NCBI GenBank assembly: GCA_035048485.1 | Contig: CM068585.1 | Location: forward strand, 54,989,910 to 55,053,909 | Length of the DNA: 64,000 nt | Origin: Pteria penguin | Taxonomy: Eukaryota; Mollusca; Bivalvia; Pterioida; Pteriidae | Direction: 5' to 3' | Part shown: positions 35,801 through 47,460 of the stretch, one piece after another | Numbering within the stretch: the stretch's first letter is position 1 | How the letters are laid out: the number at the start of each line of letters is the position of its first letter | The notes under the pieces: generated by a model | Seen by the model: only the letters and a program-made list of their open reading frames with translations | Told to the model about the DNA's origin: nothing | The model's database searches: none | Made by a program: the position numbers and the translations under genes

Positions 35801-38755
35801 CGTGTTTAGATTTTTTAAATTACTCAATTTGTATTACAGAGGAACTGAACATGGAACCTTTTGTTCATGTTAATTATAATATAATATGGCGGATGCCCTA
35901 TACCAATCAACTTGTCTGCCTAGCCGTGTGCCTGTATATATCAGGTCAGTGGTGAACGTAAAAATCATACGTGAACGTAAAAATCATATGTGAACCGAAA
36001 AGGAACAGTGATCAAGTAATCGGAGAGAGTAAATATATCCTGCTACCTACCCTCGTTCATCACAAAAGTCTAGTAAAAATATTTGCACATTGTAAACTCT
36101 TGTTATAAACTGTATTCATTTTGGTTTTCAATATGATCAGAATATTAGGTTTTAACCAGGGGTATAAAATCAAGATTTCATATAGTAGGATTGCAATCTC
36201 CTATCAACAACAAAACTGTCAATGACCTTTTAGGTCTTCTTGATATCCCTAGCTGAGCAGCGTATACTGAATGTGGTTTCGAATGAAGTAATTGTAATTA
36301 AAAAGTGCATTTACTTGGCATATTATCTGCTATGTGTAATAAAATATATCAGGATGTAGCTACACTAAAAACGAAAAGTTGTGATATTTATATTTATATT
36401 GTTCGGTTTCTCTTCAAATATTTATGTGAATTCCAATCATTTGACCACTGAAGAGAAATAAATTGTCGAAATGCGCATCTGGTGCACAAAACTGAAAGGT
36501 ATATATGTTCAATATTTATTATAACCACTTGGCCGGTATCACTGCTGGTGGACTGATAGTCCCCGAGGGCATTATAAGTCTAGTTTTCAGTGCTTGTATA
36601 CTGAATGTCTAATTGTCAGTGCTTTTGTGTTGACATGTAATATATACTTTAAATTTTCAGTCATGAAATTATAAAAATAGCTCTAAAACTAAGGAATATC
36701 TCCCTCGTGCATAGCTCTGTCCTTATTTTATCATGTAATGAAATAGTCAAACGTCTTCTAAATAGACAATATGATATTGAGATCATCAAAAAGACTATAG
36801 GTCTTGTATTTGGCCACTCTACAGCCTTATGCAGACTTTTACTTGAACGTTGCATGCTGACTAACAGGGCGGTGGGGACTATATGACGGGCCTTGTCCAA
36901 ACCTCTTTCAGAGGAGACATGGTCCTGAACCTCGTCCCCTCTGACTGTTAGTCGGGACTCCTACAGATCTAGGGTCTTAGCTCGCTTTCAGACTTGCAGA
37001 GCACGGTATATCATGTTGATGTCGCATATATTTTTATACCATTATGTGCTTATATTTTTATGACCTCTCAATATGCGATACCTGTTGACCCTTGTTCTTT
37101 ACCTGGAGGATTATTTACAAATTTTTAAATGTACGTCCTTTGATTGTTTTGTTTTACGGTGGGTGGGAAGGTGGGCCCGTAAACCGGTTAACCACACCAT
37201 TTGTTTGGCTTTTGTCAAATTAAATGACCGTCCTATGTCGGTATCGTAATTGCACTACAATCAAATATTTTTGTAATGTGTTATATGTTCTAGTATATTA
37301 TTTATATTCATGTATTGTATAGCTCCATAGTGACTTCTGCCACATAACTGAGCCACTAACTCCTCTTTTTTCTTTTAGATTGATTCTTTGGTTCCCTTTT
37401 CGGTCATTTTGATTTCAACAATGCTCCTCAAATATTTATAACTTATGTGAATTCCAATCATTCGGCCACGAGCATCACCGAAGAGACATACTTTGTCGAA
37501 ATGCATATCTGGTGCACAGAATCGAAAGGTATATATGTTCTATATTTATTATCACGAAGTTGTTCAGATATTTGTAAATGTTTCAAGAAAACAAGATATC
37601 TAAATACCTAGTAGAATTGTTATTTTATCCAGTATTGCGTGCAGACAGGAACCGCAAAGCTAATTCCTTCATATCTTAAGAGTAAGGACTGAAAAGTAAT
37701 GCAGCCCCTGACGACATGGGGAATATGTCAGGGAGGTTTGGACATAGTTGGTTTTAATATCATGCCGACAATTTGTAAGTTCCTCTTATTTATGTTGCAT
37801 TGTGTGCAGTGCTTGCAATAAATGTGAGTGATCTCTAATAAAACTTGTGGAATATATGTGGTATTAGAGTTGTTTTAAGGTTTTAAGGATCCATGTTTCA
37901 TTAATCCTACATCTAGGAATAATGTTTGAACAATCCGGTCAAATTTATGCTTGATACTATTGTTGAGAGTACGACAGACACAGAATTTGTGGAGCACTAA
38001 GAGGAACTAGAAATTAAGCGTTGTATTGCGGATATATTACAAATAAGGGAAGTTTAAATTGTATTTCCTTGTATCAATACCATACGCTGTTAAAGCGCAG
38101 ATAATCAATCATTCCTGATATGGACAAACTTCAATAATCAGGATTTCCTGCAGACTATTCTATTCTTAGTTATTTTGTTATGCTGTCCAGGGTATATTTC
38201 TGATATGTAAGCGTGAAAATATTCAACGTTATGATAAAGAAATGTTGGGATTAATTTAAAGAGATTTAAGCCGAGGATTTACGTGAACTTCTAGCTTTAA
38301 ACCTCTTGATTTAAGCAACACTCTAAAGGATTTGATTCTGTTTAAAAAAAGAGTGTCGACATGTACGTCGGTGTCCTTTGCATTCCTCATAGAATATTCA
38401 TCACACGTCTTCATAAACATTGTCCCATATGAGGAATTGCACCTTTCGTATCTTGAAAACTATTGTAAATGTTCTTTCCCCAGGCGCTTTTGGCATATTC
38501 ATCTCATTTTAATAAGCAATATTTTGACTAAGGAAAATTTTACTAAGAGATTTTTTTGGCTCCAAATTCATACAGATATCCCGTTTAAAATAAGTTATGA
38601 GTGCTGAAAACCTAATGTTCCTTTCATAATGTGTGATAAGAGGGGAATAACTGAAACGTAGATGAATAAATAATGAAATATAAATAGCTTTAGCACACAT
38701 TTCTGTTTTCAAGCTGAATTATTTTATGCGTCCCTTGTAATAATAATAATAATAA

Positions 38756-38803
<48 letters not shown>

Positions 38804-40893
38804 TGATGATGATGATGATGATGATGATCATGATAAAAATATTAATAATAACAATAATTATAATAATAATTGATAGATAAATAATACCTTACTAAAAAAA
38901 GTCTAATAAAATTTCATTGAAACTTTCAACACCTTTTTGTCGGCATGTTTACATTTTGATGACCTTTCGATTTGTATGGTTAGTAGATTATTAGTTTTAT
39001 TTTCTATTATTCTCGTAATGAACATAACGCCAATTTACGTTAGGGAAGAAGTCGTTGAGTTCACAAAAACTAAACTGCGTAGAAATATGTTGCCCTCATA
39101 ATTTTTAATATTCATAATTAAATAACGAAACTAATAACTGGAAATCAAACATTTAAACGTTTAACACTGCAGTACATTAATGGCATACTAAGATGGATCA
39201 AAATATGAACATACAATTATCGATCACTACAAATGACCCATCGACCAAAGCTCGGACAGCTCTCTTACTAATGTGACAGACATCTGAAATTATTAGACAC
39301 GATTTAAATATAGTCGAATAAAACCTGTATATGTCATCAAATGTTTTTATTAAAAAAATCCAACTCATAACGTGTTTGTTGTTTAAATTTTGCATGCCAA
39401 CAATATGCAGCGACTTTGCCCGATTTAAGCACAGTTCGACGTGTTGCCTAAATACGCTATGTGATACTAATAAGTACAACAGTCTAATTTCAACTTAAGG
39501 GAATATGCTTATGAATGAAACTATTATTTAAACAAACTTGTTTATTCTTTAACACCTCTTTATATTCCTGCATCAGATATATTTCTAATATTCATTTTTT
39601 TTCCCATAATTTGCGTGGAAACTTGGGATATATAAAGTAACGATGCATTATACGACCACCGTTAAATTCCAGGGTAGTAAATTTGTACATAGGTTAATAT
39701 GTTTTGACAAATTAGGTTACGCATAAAACAGAAATAATCTTAGAAACCGATTATACATTCTTTTCGCCATAAAATTCGGATAATGTTGTAGCAGTCCAGC
39801 TGAAACATAATATATTTCTTCGACGGAAATGTGTTAATACATTTCATAGCAATAACTATATCTATTATATTATACTATATTCCCAATAAAATACTTCACC
39901 TAATTCCAACTCTAAAACATTTCAGGCAAAATCTGTATTTATAATGCAGATAATCTCGAAATGCGCACTCTCTTACATTTTTCACACAGCAATGTGGACT
40001 ATAATCTCAACACAAGATATGCATAAATACAATAGTATTGGAAACATAACCCTGGACGGGCTTACGGACCGACCCATAAAACAATACCGCCCATCTGACG
40101 GAGGTCGTATAAAATCAGATCTATCAAAGCTAAACCATGCAAATATGGGGGCTTAAAAATATTAAATGCATATAAAACGTACAGGTACAAACCTTTAAAG
40201 TATCTTGGAATAAAAGAGTATAACTTATCAGAATGGAGAGAAATTGTTTTGAATTTGATATAAAGGCATAAATATAAATGATCTTGGATTCTAGAACTCA
40301 GATATTTACATCACATCGTGCAGTGTTAACTAGATAACACGTTCAAATATCAACAATCTAAAGGAGTGAAGAACTGAATATAAATGAAAACACAAATCCA
40401 ACCGTAATTGTTGAAACATTTCCAAAACATATCCGATATCTGTCAAGGAAGGAAGAAATATCTTCATGTAACAAACATCCATAATGTTATTCAACAGTTT
40501 CCGGGTCACACGTAGACATGTATTTCTAAAAACTCTATTAAGATTATTACAGTAAATAGTATTTGCTTTTCTGTATAATCTTCAGTGCTTTTGTTTTCAG
40601 ATTGATAATTTCTTTTATTTCATCGTATATTTAATTTCGAGTACGAGTAAATCCCAAAAGGACTCGATGTCCGCACAATATGCCTACCATCCAGTGTAAA
40701 AAAAATCTCTAAGTCAAAATAGTACATGTATCTTATGATTAAATCATCAGAGTGATCAAGCATAGTAAATGATAGTAAGTTATACGTTCTGAGTGTGTTG
40801 GAAGTAGATATGAGTTATACCATACATACAGATCCATACATTTTTGCTTACACTTACATGTTTCTTTTTTCTTTGTTTGTTTGTTTGTTTGTT

Positions 40894-40924
<31 letters not shown>

Positions 40925-42308
40925 TTGGTAAATAGTAACAGGAAATGATCGGCAGATACATCCGTCCTATGTATCTTACCTGCTTTTAGTTTCACTAACA
41001 TACATGTTAAATGGACATATTATATACAACTTTTAATAATGTTCTATGTTTATATAAGATATTCAATTACAAAGGGTTATAGGGTGCAATAAGATTTAAT
41101 GACTGGATTTTGCCTTTGATTACTGTGACTTCTTTTTTATATTTCAATTTTACTATTAATATGTATATGCGTGCATATAACATGTGTGCTCTGCTCTCAA
41201 GCGGGCACAAAAATAATGGATGCAACGTGCATATATTGCTCTTAGGACTGCAACCAACTGGGATTCAAGCGTTACCTAAGTAAAACGAACATCGTCTTTA
41301 ATGAGAGTAAAATCAGTAAAACAGTAGCTTTTTCTACCTCAGAACCCCATCTGAACGCTGCTAAATTGCAGTAAATTTATAGCTATCTTTGTTTTTTCTA
41401 TGGTAATGAGAGGAATATCATGTATCATTTTTAGAAATCTAAATACGTCGGTCCTCATAGAATTTTACCATTTGAAATCCCTAGGTTCTATTGAAAAATG
41501 TCAGCCGTTCTTGTTACTGCATGTACCATGGAGTACAAGTTACCTTCGATTTTTCATTTCTTTTTGCACACTACATTTTAAGAAATGTAAATAGGTCGCT
41601 CTTCATAGAATTTTGATAATTGAAATCCCTTGGTTCTATTGAAAAATGTCAACTGTTCTTGTTACTGCATGTCCCATTAAGTACACAGCTACAGTCCATT
41701 TTCATTTCTTTTAGCACACTACTAAATATGTTTGAAAAGAAATAATATACACCGTATAAATACTTAAATCAAACAAAAGTTAACGGATTATTTAAAAAAA
41801 AATAACTTTCTCCCGTATAGAAATGTAAAATTCGTGTATCAACGCAATTTAATGTAACCTGTGTGATACTATTGTGAAGAAAATCATGAATTGGTACAGT
41901 TGTAACATTTTCATGAAATGTTTATTCTGGAAAATCGATTTCAGTTTTGACCACAAGAATTTTAAACGGTCAAACTCTATCCAAGGCGTCAAACGATGGT
42001 CTAATATCGATATAACTGAAGCTTTCAAACGGACAAACAATAAATCACAAAGTAATGAAAATATACTTACATTCTTTTTCCATAAACATCGGTGTAGCAC
42101 AAAACTCCATCTCTGTCCCGTTATATGAAATCCCGCAATGGTATTTAAGAATTCCACACGACAACACAGATTCTCGATTAGTCCATGAGTGTTCGTCCCG
42201 TGGACATACCGATGCATGTAAACGTTGTCTCAGCACATTTACATAGATTATAATAGAGATAAACCAAGTAAACGTAGTGATACTTATCATTATCAGAATG
42301 AATTGCAT
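32649..42308 (-). CDS. Cysteine-rich single-pass receptor-like protein, 4 exons
   Basis: Joining exons 42308-42071, 35519-35415, 33385-33259 and 32808-32649 gives 630 bases, 209 residues plus stop, with intron phases 1, 1 and 2 all consistent. The protein has a hydrophobic signal peptide (1-23), an ectodomain with eight cysteines (35, 51, 58, 70, 81, 97, 102, 115) and an NGT glycosylation site (63), a transmembrane helix (about 133-153) and a 55-residue tail. The tail holds SLYEEI (tyrosine 187, a classic SH2 ligand pattern) and IYAVDI (191). Its spacing recalls the expanded cysteine-rich membrane proteins of bivalves. Donors are strong (GTAAGT, GTAAGT, GTATGT); the exon 3 acceptor is weak. 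Introns contain PLE pieces, a MITE and a microsatellite. Function is unknown; signalling through tyrosine phosphorylation is inferred. Confidence 0.62.
33259..33385 (-). CDS. Receptor gene exon 3 (transmembrane helix)
   Basis: Reads CLQYYTIAIQFTLTSEHF, then IEGVAVFVLVLINVCVIGYV and IHIR, a hydrophobic span followed by basic residues (stop-transfer). Donor AAG|GTATGT. The chosen acceptor (GTGAG at 33386-33390) keeps the frame but has a weak pyrimidine tract; a nearby ACAAG would shift the phase. Confidence 0.6.
34396..34820. mobile_element. MITE (copy b), 425 bp, in intron 2 of the receptor gene
   Basis: Ends are CAGTTGGGTGCAGTCCTAAC and its near-perfect inverse GTTAGAACTGCACCTAACTG. The interior is packed with AAGTGCACTT, AAGTTTAC and AAACTTGA motifs in both orientations, so it can fold on itself. 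The same terminal sequence occurs at 60985-61004 and, diverged, at 8651. No clear target duplication was seen. Confidence 0.75.
35330..35395 (+). mobile_element. Short PLE-like end fragment (family 2)
   Basis: Contains GCATCTGGTGCACAAAATTAA and GGTATATATGTT, as at the junction between terminal units at 36475 and 37505. Confidence 0.5.
35415..35519 (-). CDS. Receptor gene exon 2 (Cys module, phase 1-1)
   Basis: A 105-bp exon bounded by a good pyrimidine tract ending TTTATATTTAG and by donor AAT|GTAAGT. It encodes YCPIFDYTGDLNVFEQTC, then SGDGCPLDG and TNELYK, ending in a split codon. Symmetrical phase 1-1 exons are typical of extracellular modules. Confidence 0.68.
35520..36399. other. Intron 1 of the receptor gene, unique part
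   Basis: No repeat or further exon recognised here. Sequence is AT-rich. Confidence 0.4.
36400..37560 (+). mobile_element. Internally deleted PLE-like element (family 2)
   Basis: Bounded by two similar ends (36400-36520 and 37375-37555), each with CCAATCATT(T/C)G(A/G)CCAC and GTCGAAATGC(G/A)(C/T)ATCTGGTGCACA. Just inside the left end the plus strand reads AGITAGGLIVPEGIISLVFS, comparable to CPCVTAGGQFVPEDTC of the PLE at 59.6 kb. Further in, RLLNRQYDIEIIKKTIGLVF, then ALCRLLLERCMLTNRAVGTI and a stop look like the C-terminal end of an element protein. Catalytic domains are absent. 36757-37375 is repeated at 52316-52940. It lies in intron 1 of the receptor gene, opposite strand. Confidence 0.55.
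37935..38600 (-). pseudogene. Heavily decayed PLE reverse-transcriptase fragment
   Basis: 37960-38095 aligns by eye to 57610-57780 of the intact-like PLE (shared CAGA(A/T)TTTGTGGA(G/A)CACT, TAAAGCG- and CAATACCA(T/A)ACG blocks), that is the fingers region. 38340-38400 aligns to 58066-58120 (AAAGAGTGTCGA). All frames are closed. The 38332-38607 plus-strand open frame is an antisense artefact. Confidence 0.45.
38737..38871. repeat. (TAA)n and (GAT)n compound microsatellite
   Basis: About 22 TAA/ATA units run into nine GAT units and then interrupted TAA units, within intron 1 of the receptor gene. Confidence 0.95.
38872..41432. other. Intron 1 of the receptor gene, no feature recognised
   Basis: AT-rich sequence with short unsupported open frames (93 codons on the minus strand at 39198). 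A T/G low-complexity tract lies at 40861-40924. Confidence 0.4.
40861..40924. repeat. (TTTG)n, poly-T and poly-G tract
   Basis: TTTG repeats, T14 and about 21 G. It produces a spurious proline/lysine-rich frame on the minus strand. Confidence 0.9.
41433..41727. repeat. Tandem duplication, 148-bp unit
   Basis: AGAAATCTAAATACGTCGGTC at 41433 is repeated as AGAAATGTAAATAGGTCGCTC at 41581, and both run through GTTCTATTGAAAAATGTCA and TTCTTGTTACTGCATGT. Moderately diverged. Confidence 0.85.
42071..42308 (-). CDS. Receptor gene exon 1 (signal peptide and first Cys module)
   Basis: Starts at ATG 42308 and ends before GTAAGTATA (phase 1). The peptide begins MQFILIMISITTFTWFIS, a typical signal sequence, and continues SVCPRDEHSWTNRESVLSCG, KYHC, NGT and EFCATPM. 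Another minus-strand frame overlaps (41849-42217) but lacks these features. An untranslated exon further upstream is possible; a weak TATA-like box lies at 42553-42560. Confidence 0.65.
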
Positions 42309-42738
42309 TTGACGTCTATTCCATCAATACCTTACTGCATAGATGTTCTATATTTGACTTTTGAAATGCTTCATATCCTTAAATCTTTATCTCGAGTATC
42401 ATTTGTATTGACACGGAAGATATAAAAAGGAAACTAACAACTCGTTTTGAAGTGTAAACGACAATAATGCAATTGCATCTTCTCTTACAATCATGAAGTA
42501 AACTTATACGACGACATGACTTTCATTTGATATGGTTTGTTTATGGATTGTATTTTTATAAAATGATCTGGCGTATCCCTATCAGTAAGGTTCAGTCCTG
42601 GTTGTTGAGAGGTTCCGTTTCAAATCCGCATCATGATAGATGCTCGCAATTTTACTTCTTCCATTACACGTCAATTTTAAAATTTCTTTGATGCATAAAG
42701 ACTAAAATATTTAAATTTTTCAAAATGATTAAGTAGGT
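42309..42738. promoter_or_regulatory. Region upstream of the receptor gene start
   Basis: The 430 bases 5' of the receptor ATG contain no open frame or repeat, so promoter and 5' untranslated region should lie here or beyond. Only a weak TATA-like box (minus strand, 42553-42560) is visible. Confidence 0.3.
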
Positions 42739-42885
42739 AAAAAGTAAAAGAACAGAAACACTCTGTGTTGCAAATTTTCGGCCTCACGACCTTTATCCAG
42801 CAATTTTTCGGATGACAAAATTGCTTGATAAGGGTCATGAGGCCGAAAATTTGCAATACAGAGTGTTTGTGTTCTTTTACTTTTT
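42739..42885. repeat. Near-perfect 69-bp-arm palindrome
   Basis: Left arm 42739-42807 and right arm 42817-42885 are complementary with about five mismatches and a loop of roughly 9 bp around GGATGAC. Arms run from AAAAAGTAAAAGAAC through CAAATTTTCGGCCTCA to AGCAATTTT. It would form a stable hairpin as RNA or cruciform as DNA. Likely a foldback MITE; it sits about 430 bp upstream of the receptor start codon. Confidence 0.9.
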
Positions 42886-43735
42886 ATGTTCTTTTACTTT
42901 GTATGTACCAGATTCCCTTTGAAGGACTTCTTCGAATTTTGATTAAGCAGGTGTTTCCATTATACGGAAAAGCGGGCAGCCCAAATTGTTTTAAGTACTA
43001 AAACGGAGGGACGAAATAAGATGAATCTCAATTAAAAATTCATGATAACTGAAAAAAAAATGAATAAATAGATAATTTGTAATTTCGACATTGACAAGTG
43101 TATGTGAATCGCATACTATGTTTATTGATGTACTGTTTTTCAGCAATGCTACAAAACTAAAAAAAAAAAAAAAACAAAAACAACAAAAAACCCAATGTTT
43201 TAGAGTTTGGCCATGTCAGTGATATAAAATTTTGTTTTGTAATGAGTCCTCCAAAGGGAAGTGACAATAAAATAATAACAATTTTTTTCTTCACAAATTT
43301 TCAGCCCCTTTAACCTTTTCAAGTGAAGACAAGTCCAGTGAAGAACTCTATGTAAAATCCATTTCTGCCGGTAACATGGCCCAGCGCATAATAAACATAA
43401 GTATAAGGCATGACGTCATAGTGGATAAATATGCGCGAAAATGACGTTACGGTTGTGTGCTGATACACATAGTCTGTACGCAAAAACATATGAATACAGT
43501 ACCGTATAGCTAATAATAATAATAATAATAACGATATAAAATATATCATACCTGTAAGAAATAAGAAAAGCTAAGTTACGTACATAGATCACTTAAAATA
43601 TTTAGTTATGAAATGATTTTAACAATTTAATGTACATCTCATTGGTGACTTCTGCCTTACAGCTAAGTCAGATATATTTCCCTTTCCCTATTATATCCGT
43701 GTTGTGCACTTCTGTTTTCTTACGTGGGCTCCAAT
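42886..43735. other. Non-coding stretch, nothing recognised
   Basis: A-rich tracts at 43050 and 43159-43190. 43630-43665 repeats the TTGGTGACTTCTGCC-type block of 2719-2745, the presumed 3' end of a PLE-like family. Confidence 0.4.
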
Positions 43736-44840
43736 CTAATATAATTCCATATCTTTACTTTCGCCGAATGTTCTTGTCAGGATCGCTATGGATAGGTTCT
43801 CATCCGCATGTCTGAAAAATAGCTCTTTGATAGATAGTTTTATTACACCTTTTTGCATTATCCCATAAAATAATTTCCTGTCCTTGTATTTCGCATGTTT
43901 CTCAACAGTCATCTCTGCCCTGTCCTGTGTATCTGGAATGATATCTTTTATAAAGATTTTACAATTTTTACAGGAACCTTCTTGTGATTTATTTATAGTT
44001 TTACCGGTTTCTGATGAATCACGGAATAACAAAGATATATGTCACGTCTGTTGGATCTGTTCGCTTTACAGAGTCATTTTCCATATGAGCAGGTATTTGA
44101 CGTCAAACCATTGTGACGTCAACCAGTTCTATGGAAACTGTTGTAATATTATAGGAAATGATATGGAAATTGTAAGACGCCACAACAGGTTGACGTCAGA
44201 TACCTGCTTATATGGGAAATAACTATGTGTAATGAATAGACCCTTTATGTTAGTAAATGAGGTTCCAGAAAACTTTGACCATACGGTCCTATCTATATAG
44301 GGACTTTTTTGTAGGATGGCCCAGACGTCTAGTAATAGTTTAGAAAAATTAATACCAAGGGCCACCCTGTCTTCTTTTTTCGAAGCAGTCCCGGTCTGTC
44401 CATCTTATTCACTCTAAATAACTGTTCCTCATTTACCCGATAGCTATATCTACGGTTACAGAGCTAAAATTTCAAGTAATCTTTTTTTCTCAATCATCGT
44501 AGCCTTTTACCTTAGTCCGAAAGCAAGAGATATTTCTGTCCGAATGGGGATATCTGAGATATAGTTGTTTGTCAATTGGTTTTCGATAAACGTTCCTATA
44601 AATATGTCCATTTTTCAACTTATCTCCTGTGTCTAAAAATCGATTTGTTCCCGACTCCATCTTAATGCAATTTTGATATTGATATGACTGTTGTTATCAT
44701 GGTATGTATACCGCTTGCAATAGTGCGTAATGGCGCGTCTTTCTTCTGAATTTGCGGACTGCCTTTTAGTTTTCTTCTGGATAGCGTGGCAAAAGGTATT
44801 GTAATTCTTTACCAATAAAGCCTTCTCTTTGCACGAGGTT
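43736..44840 (-). pseudogene. Decayed PLE-like RT-then-endonuclease fragment
   Basis: Minus-strand pieces read LVQREGFIGKELQYLLPRYP, then HIYRNVYRKPIDKQLYI (RT thumb-like), KLLLDVWAILQKSPYIDRT, and finally GSCKNCKIF, KDIIPDTQDRAEMTVEKHAK and RKLFYGIM. The last part resembles the cysteine pair and YxI strand that begin a GIY-YIG nuclease. If so, this fragment has the canonical RT-before-nuclease order. Recognition is weak, and other retroelements are possible. Confidence 0.4.
44081..44215. repeat. 26-bp inverted repeat around an ~80-bp loop
   Basis: CCATATGAGCAGGTATTTGA with CGTCAA at 44081-44106 pairs with TTGACG at 44189 followed by TCAGATACCTGCTTATATGG, ending 44214. Confidence 0.8.
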
Positions 44841-44924
44841 CACAATTTTCTTTACTCTTTTTGTCACTGGTAAAGGGTAGGTGATGTGATGTGATGTGGT
44901 CTTTGAAAAATGAAAGTCCCCTCC

Positions 44925-44930
<6 letters not shown>

Positions 44931-44986
<56 letters not shown>
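44931..44986. repeat. (GT)28 microsatellite
   Basis: Uninterrupted dinucleotide repeat immediately left of block A right copy. Confidence 0.97.
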
Positions 44987-44987
<1 letters not shown>

Positions 44988-45004
44988 GTTGATATATAAA
45001 CCCA

Positions 45005-46990
45005 AATGATGACCCTACTGCAAGATATAGTCATTTTAATAGTTTGTTGAGTCACCGAATGCATCATTAAATGTATCACTGGAATGCTTCATATACTACA
45101 TAGATTAGTCAATTCTAAAAAGTTCTCTTATGTAGCATTCACAACTAAAATTTGAAATAGCAATTATTCTGCTCTAACCGTGTTTTTCCTACTCCGAAGT
45201 GAATCCGAAACTCGGTTTCAAAGATAACCATCATTAGATTGCGATATCTTTTATAAAATAAAAGAATAAAAAGCATGTACTGTTTAAAAATCTGTGATAA
45301 AACGGGAATAACTTAATAATCAATTATGCGGCGCATTTTGAATTGATCCTGAATCCCGCCAGTACAAAGAATGTATAGTCTTTTATTATAGTTATACTTA
45401 AGAAATGATTACTCTACATACTTCTTTAAGAGGCAATGTATCGAAACACTACATCATTGCATGAATATTTCGAATATATGGGTATATATAATGTATTTTA
45501 CTGAGATGCATTACCTGTTGTAAAAGATGAAGCAACTGTTTTATAAAATAAAAGAATAAAAAGCATGTACTATTTAAAAATCTGTGATAAAAGGGGATTA
45601 ACTCAATAATCAACTATGAGGCGCATTTTGAATTGATCCTGAATCCCACCAGTACAAATAATGTATAGTCTTTTATTATAGTTATACTTAAAAAATGATT
45701 ACTCGACATACTTCTTTAAGAGGCAATGTATCGAAACACTACATCATTGCATGAATATTTAGAATATATGGGTATATATAATGTATGTTACTGAGATGCA
45801 TTCCCTGTTGTAAAACTTGAAGCAACTAAAACAAATGTTTTAAACGATCTATATACAAAGAACGATAATTTTGCACGCATTCTGATCGATTTTCTCGCTT
45901 CAGCTTTTAAACTGTCGTGTGCATTCCTATGCATACTTCAAATTATCTAAATATAAGCTTTTCCACAAGCTATTGTAGTAGTTTACCATCAACATCTCCG
46001 ACAGCTTCCAATACCTCTTCTTTTCCATAAAATTAGAAAATATATACTTTTTCGACAACCCTCCCCAAACTTGCACGGCCGATTATTATATCCTTTTAAT
46101 AATTCTTAATCATTGTCACGTCAAATTGATATTCATACACACAACTATCATCATCATTGATTCTTGCAGATGCCATCTTACATCCAGGTACCTTTTATTT
46201 GAGTCGATATTTACACGTGAACATTACTGCGACGTTTATAATCAAATGTGTTCTCTGCATGACTTTAATTCTATTGTCTAATATCACAAGGACCGGAGAA
46301 TGGAGTTATCGGTCTTTGACATTCCCTAGCGGTTTTTGTGAATGCTATTTTATAAACACAGTGTGACACTCCGGGTGTTAACTACAGATATGTGATGTTG
46401 GTAGTATTTGCAGATGTTCTAGTTTAGTACTATGTAGATGACGTTATATCCTCCGACACCATCAGAATTTACCAAACATCAAGATTTCCCTTCTAAATTA
46501 TATTGCAAGAAATGAGGAGAACATTAAATTTCTCATTTTACATGTAAAACGAAGATCAGCGAGAGTTCCAGGGAAAAATCTTCTTATTACATATCAGAAA
46601 AGATATACCTATATTTATTTAGTACACCATAAACGCATTTTAACAATTTTTGTATCTTCAATGTTCCTTAATCTAATATATTTGTACAGCTTATTTTATA
46701 ACAATGATTGAAATAGTCTGTGTTAAGCAAACACGATCCCAATTAAACTTCAGAAACAGGACAAATGATTGGCAAGGGAGTGGAAGATATTCAAGAAACT
46801 AGACGTTGATTTAATATATAATGGTTTAAAGGACATACAGGCAGCTACTTAAACATGCGTTCTCGTGATCTTGTGATTATGATACATGTCATACATGATT
46901 AGTGTAGTATGATCTTCCTCCTGTGATAATTTGCAATCTTTTGCTTTCCCTTTCTGTAATAATCATATATATGCAACTATTTCATTAATG
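45005..46990. repeat. Duplicated block A, right copy
   Basis: Counterpart of 700-2600. It has its own internal 290-bp tandem duplication (45251-45540 and 45541-45830) absent from the left copy. A patch at about 45975-46120 also lacks a left counterpart. Confidence 0.7.
45251..45830. repeat. 290-bp tandem duplication inside block A
   Basis: Both units begin TTATAAAATAAAAGAATAAA and are nearly identical; unit 1 ends at GAAGCAACTGTT and unit 2 starts immediately after it. The left copy of block A has only one unit. Confidence 0.9.
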
Positions 46991-47390
46991 TCTATATTTT
47001 AATACAAATTCTTTCAGATTAATTTTTTGATTATTGTAAAAGAGTTGTAAATTGATATTTCTAACCAAGAGCAAGGTATACTTATAGACTATAAGACATT
47101 TAATAATGAGAGGTGTACATATCTAATAATGCTGGTAGGTCACGTGAGACCTAGTTTCAATCCTTTAATCCAAGCGACAAGACCCAGATCAAACGGCGTA
47201 ACTCCTGACGTTGGCTTAGTTTGGCGTAAATACCCGACAAGACTAAATTTCCAACTATTTTGCGTTTCATCAAATGGCGTAACTCTAGGATTGGCGTAGA
47301 TTTAGTCGAAACTCCAACTTCCTACCTCTACTTAGTGTTGGCGTATATCAGTGTAATGACTTCTAGTCTTGTTTAATGTTTCCATTTATT

Positions 47391-47460
47391 CATGTATTGT
47401 ATAGCTCCATGGTGACTTCTGCCACATAACTGAGTTAGTAAGTCCTCTTTTTTCTTTCAT
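47391..47460 (+). mobile_element. 3'-end fragment of PLE-like family 2
   Basis: TGTATTGTATAGCTCCATGG, TGACTTCTGCCACATAACTG and CCTCTTTTTTCTTTC as at 37313-37375 and 52867-52940. A short fragment inserted in block B. Confidence 0.55.

Noticed and set aside
41849..42217. 122-codon minus-strand frame overlapping exon 1
   Set aside because: It is an alternative frame of the receptor exon without a signal peptide or a cysteine pattern, and it reads through the GTAAGT donor.
42596..42660. Possible tRNA-like SINE head (TTCAAATCC box)
   Set aside because: Only a weak B box; no A box at the right distance, tail or target duplication.
44766..45079. Frames with a threonine-histidine run
   Set aside because: Produced by the (GT)28 microsatellite on the minus strand.
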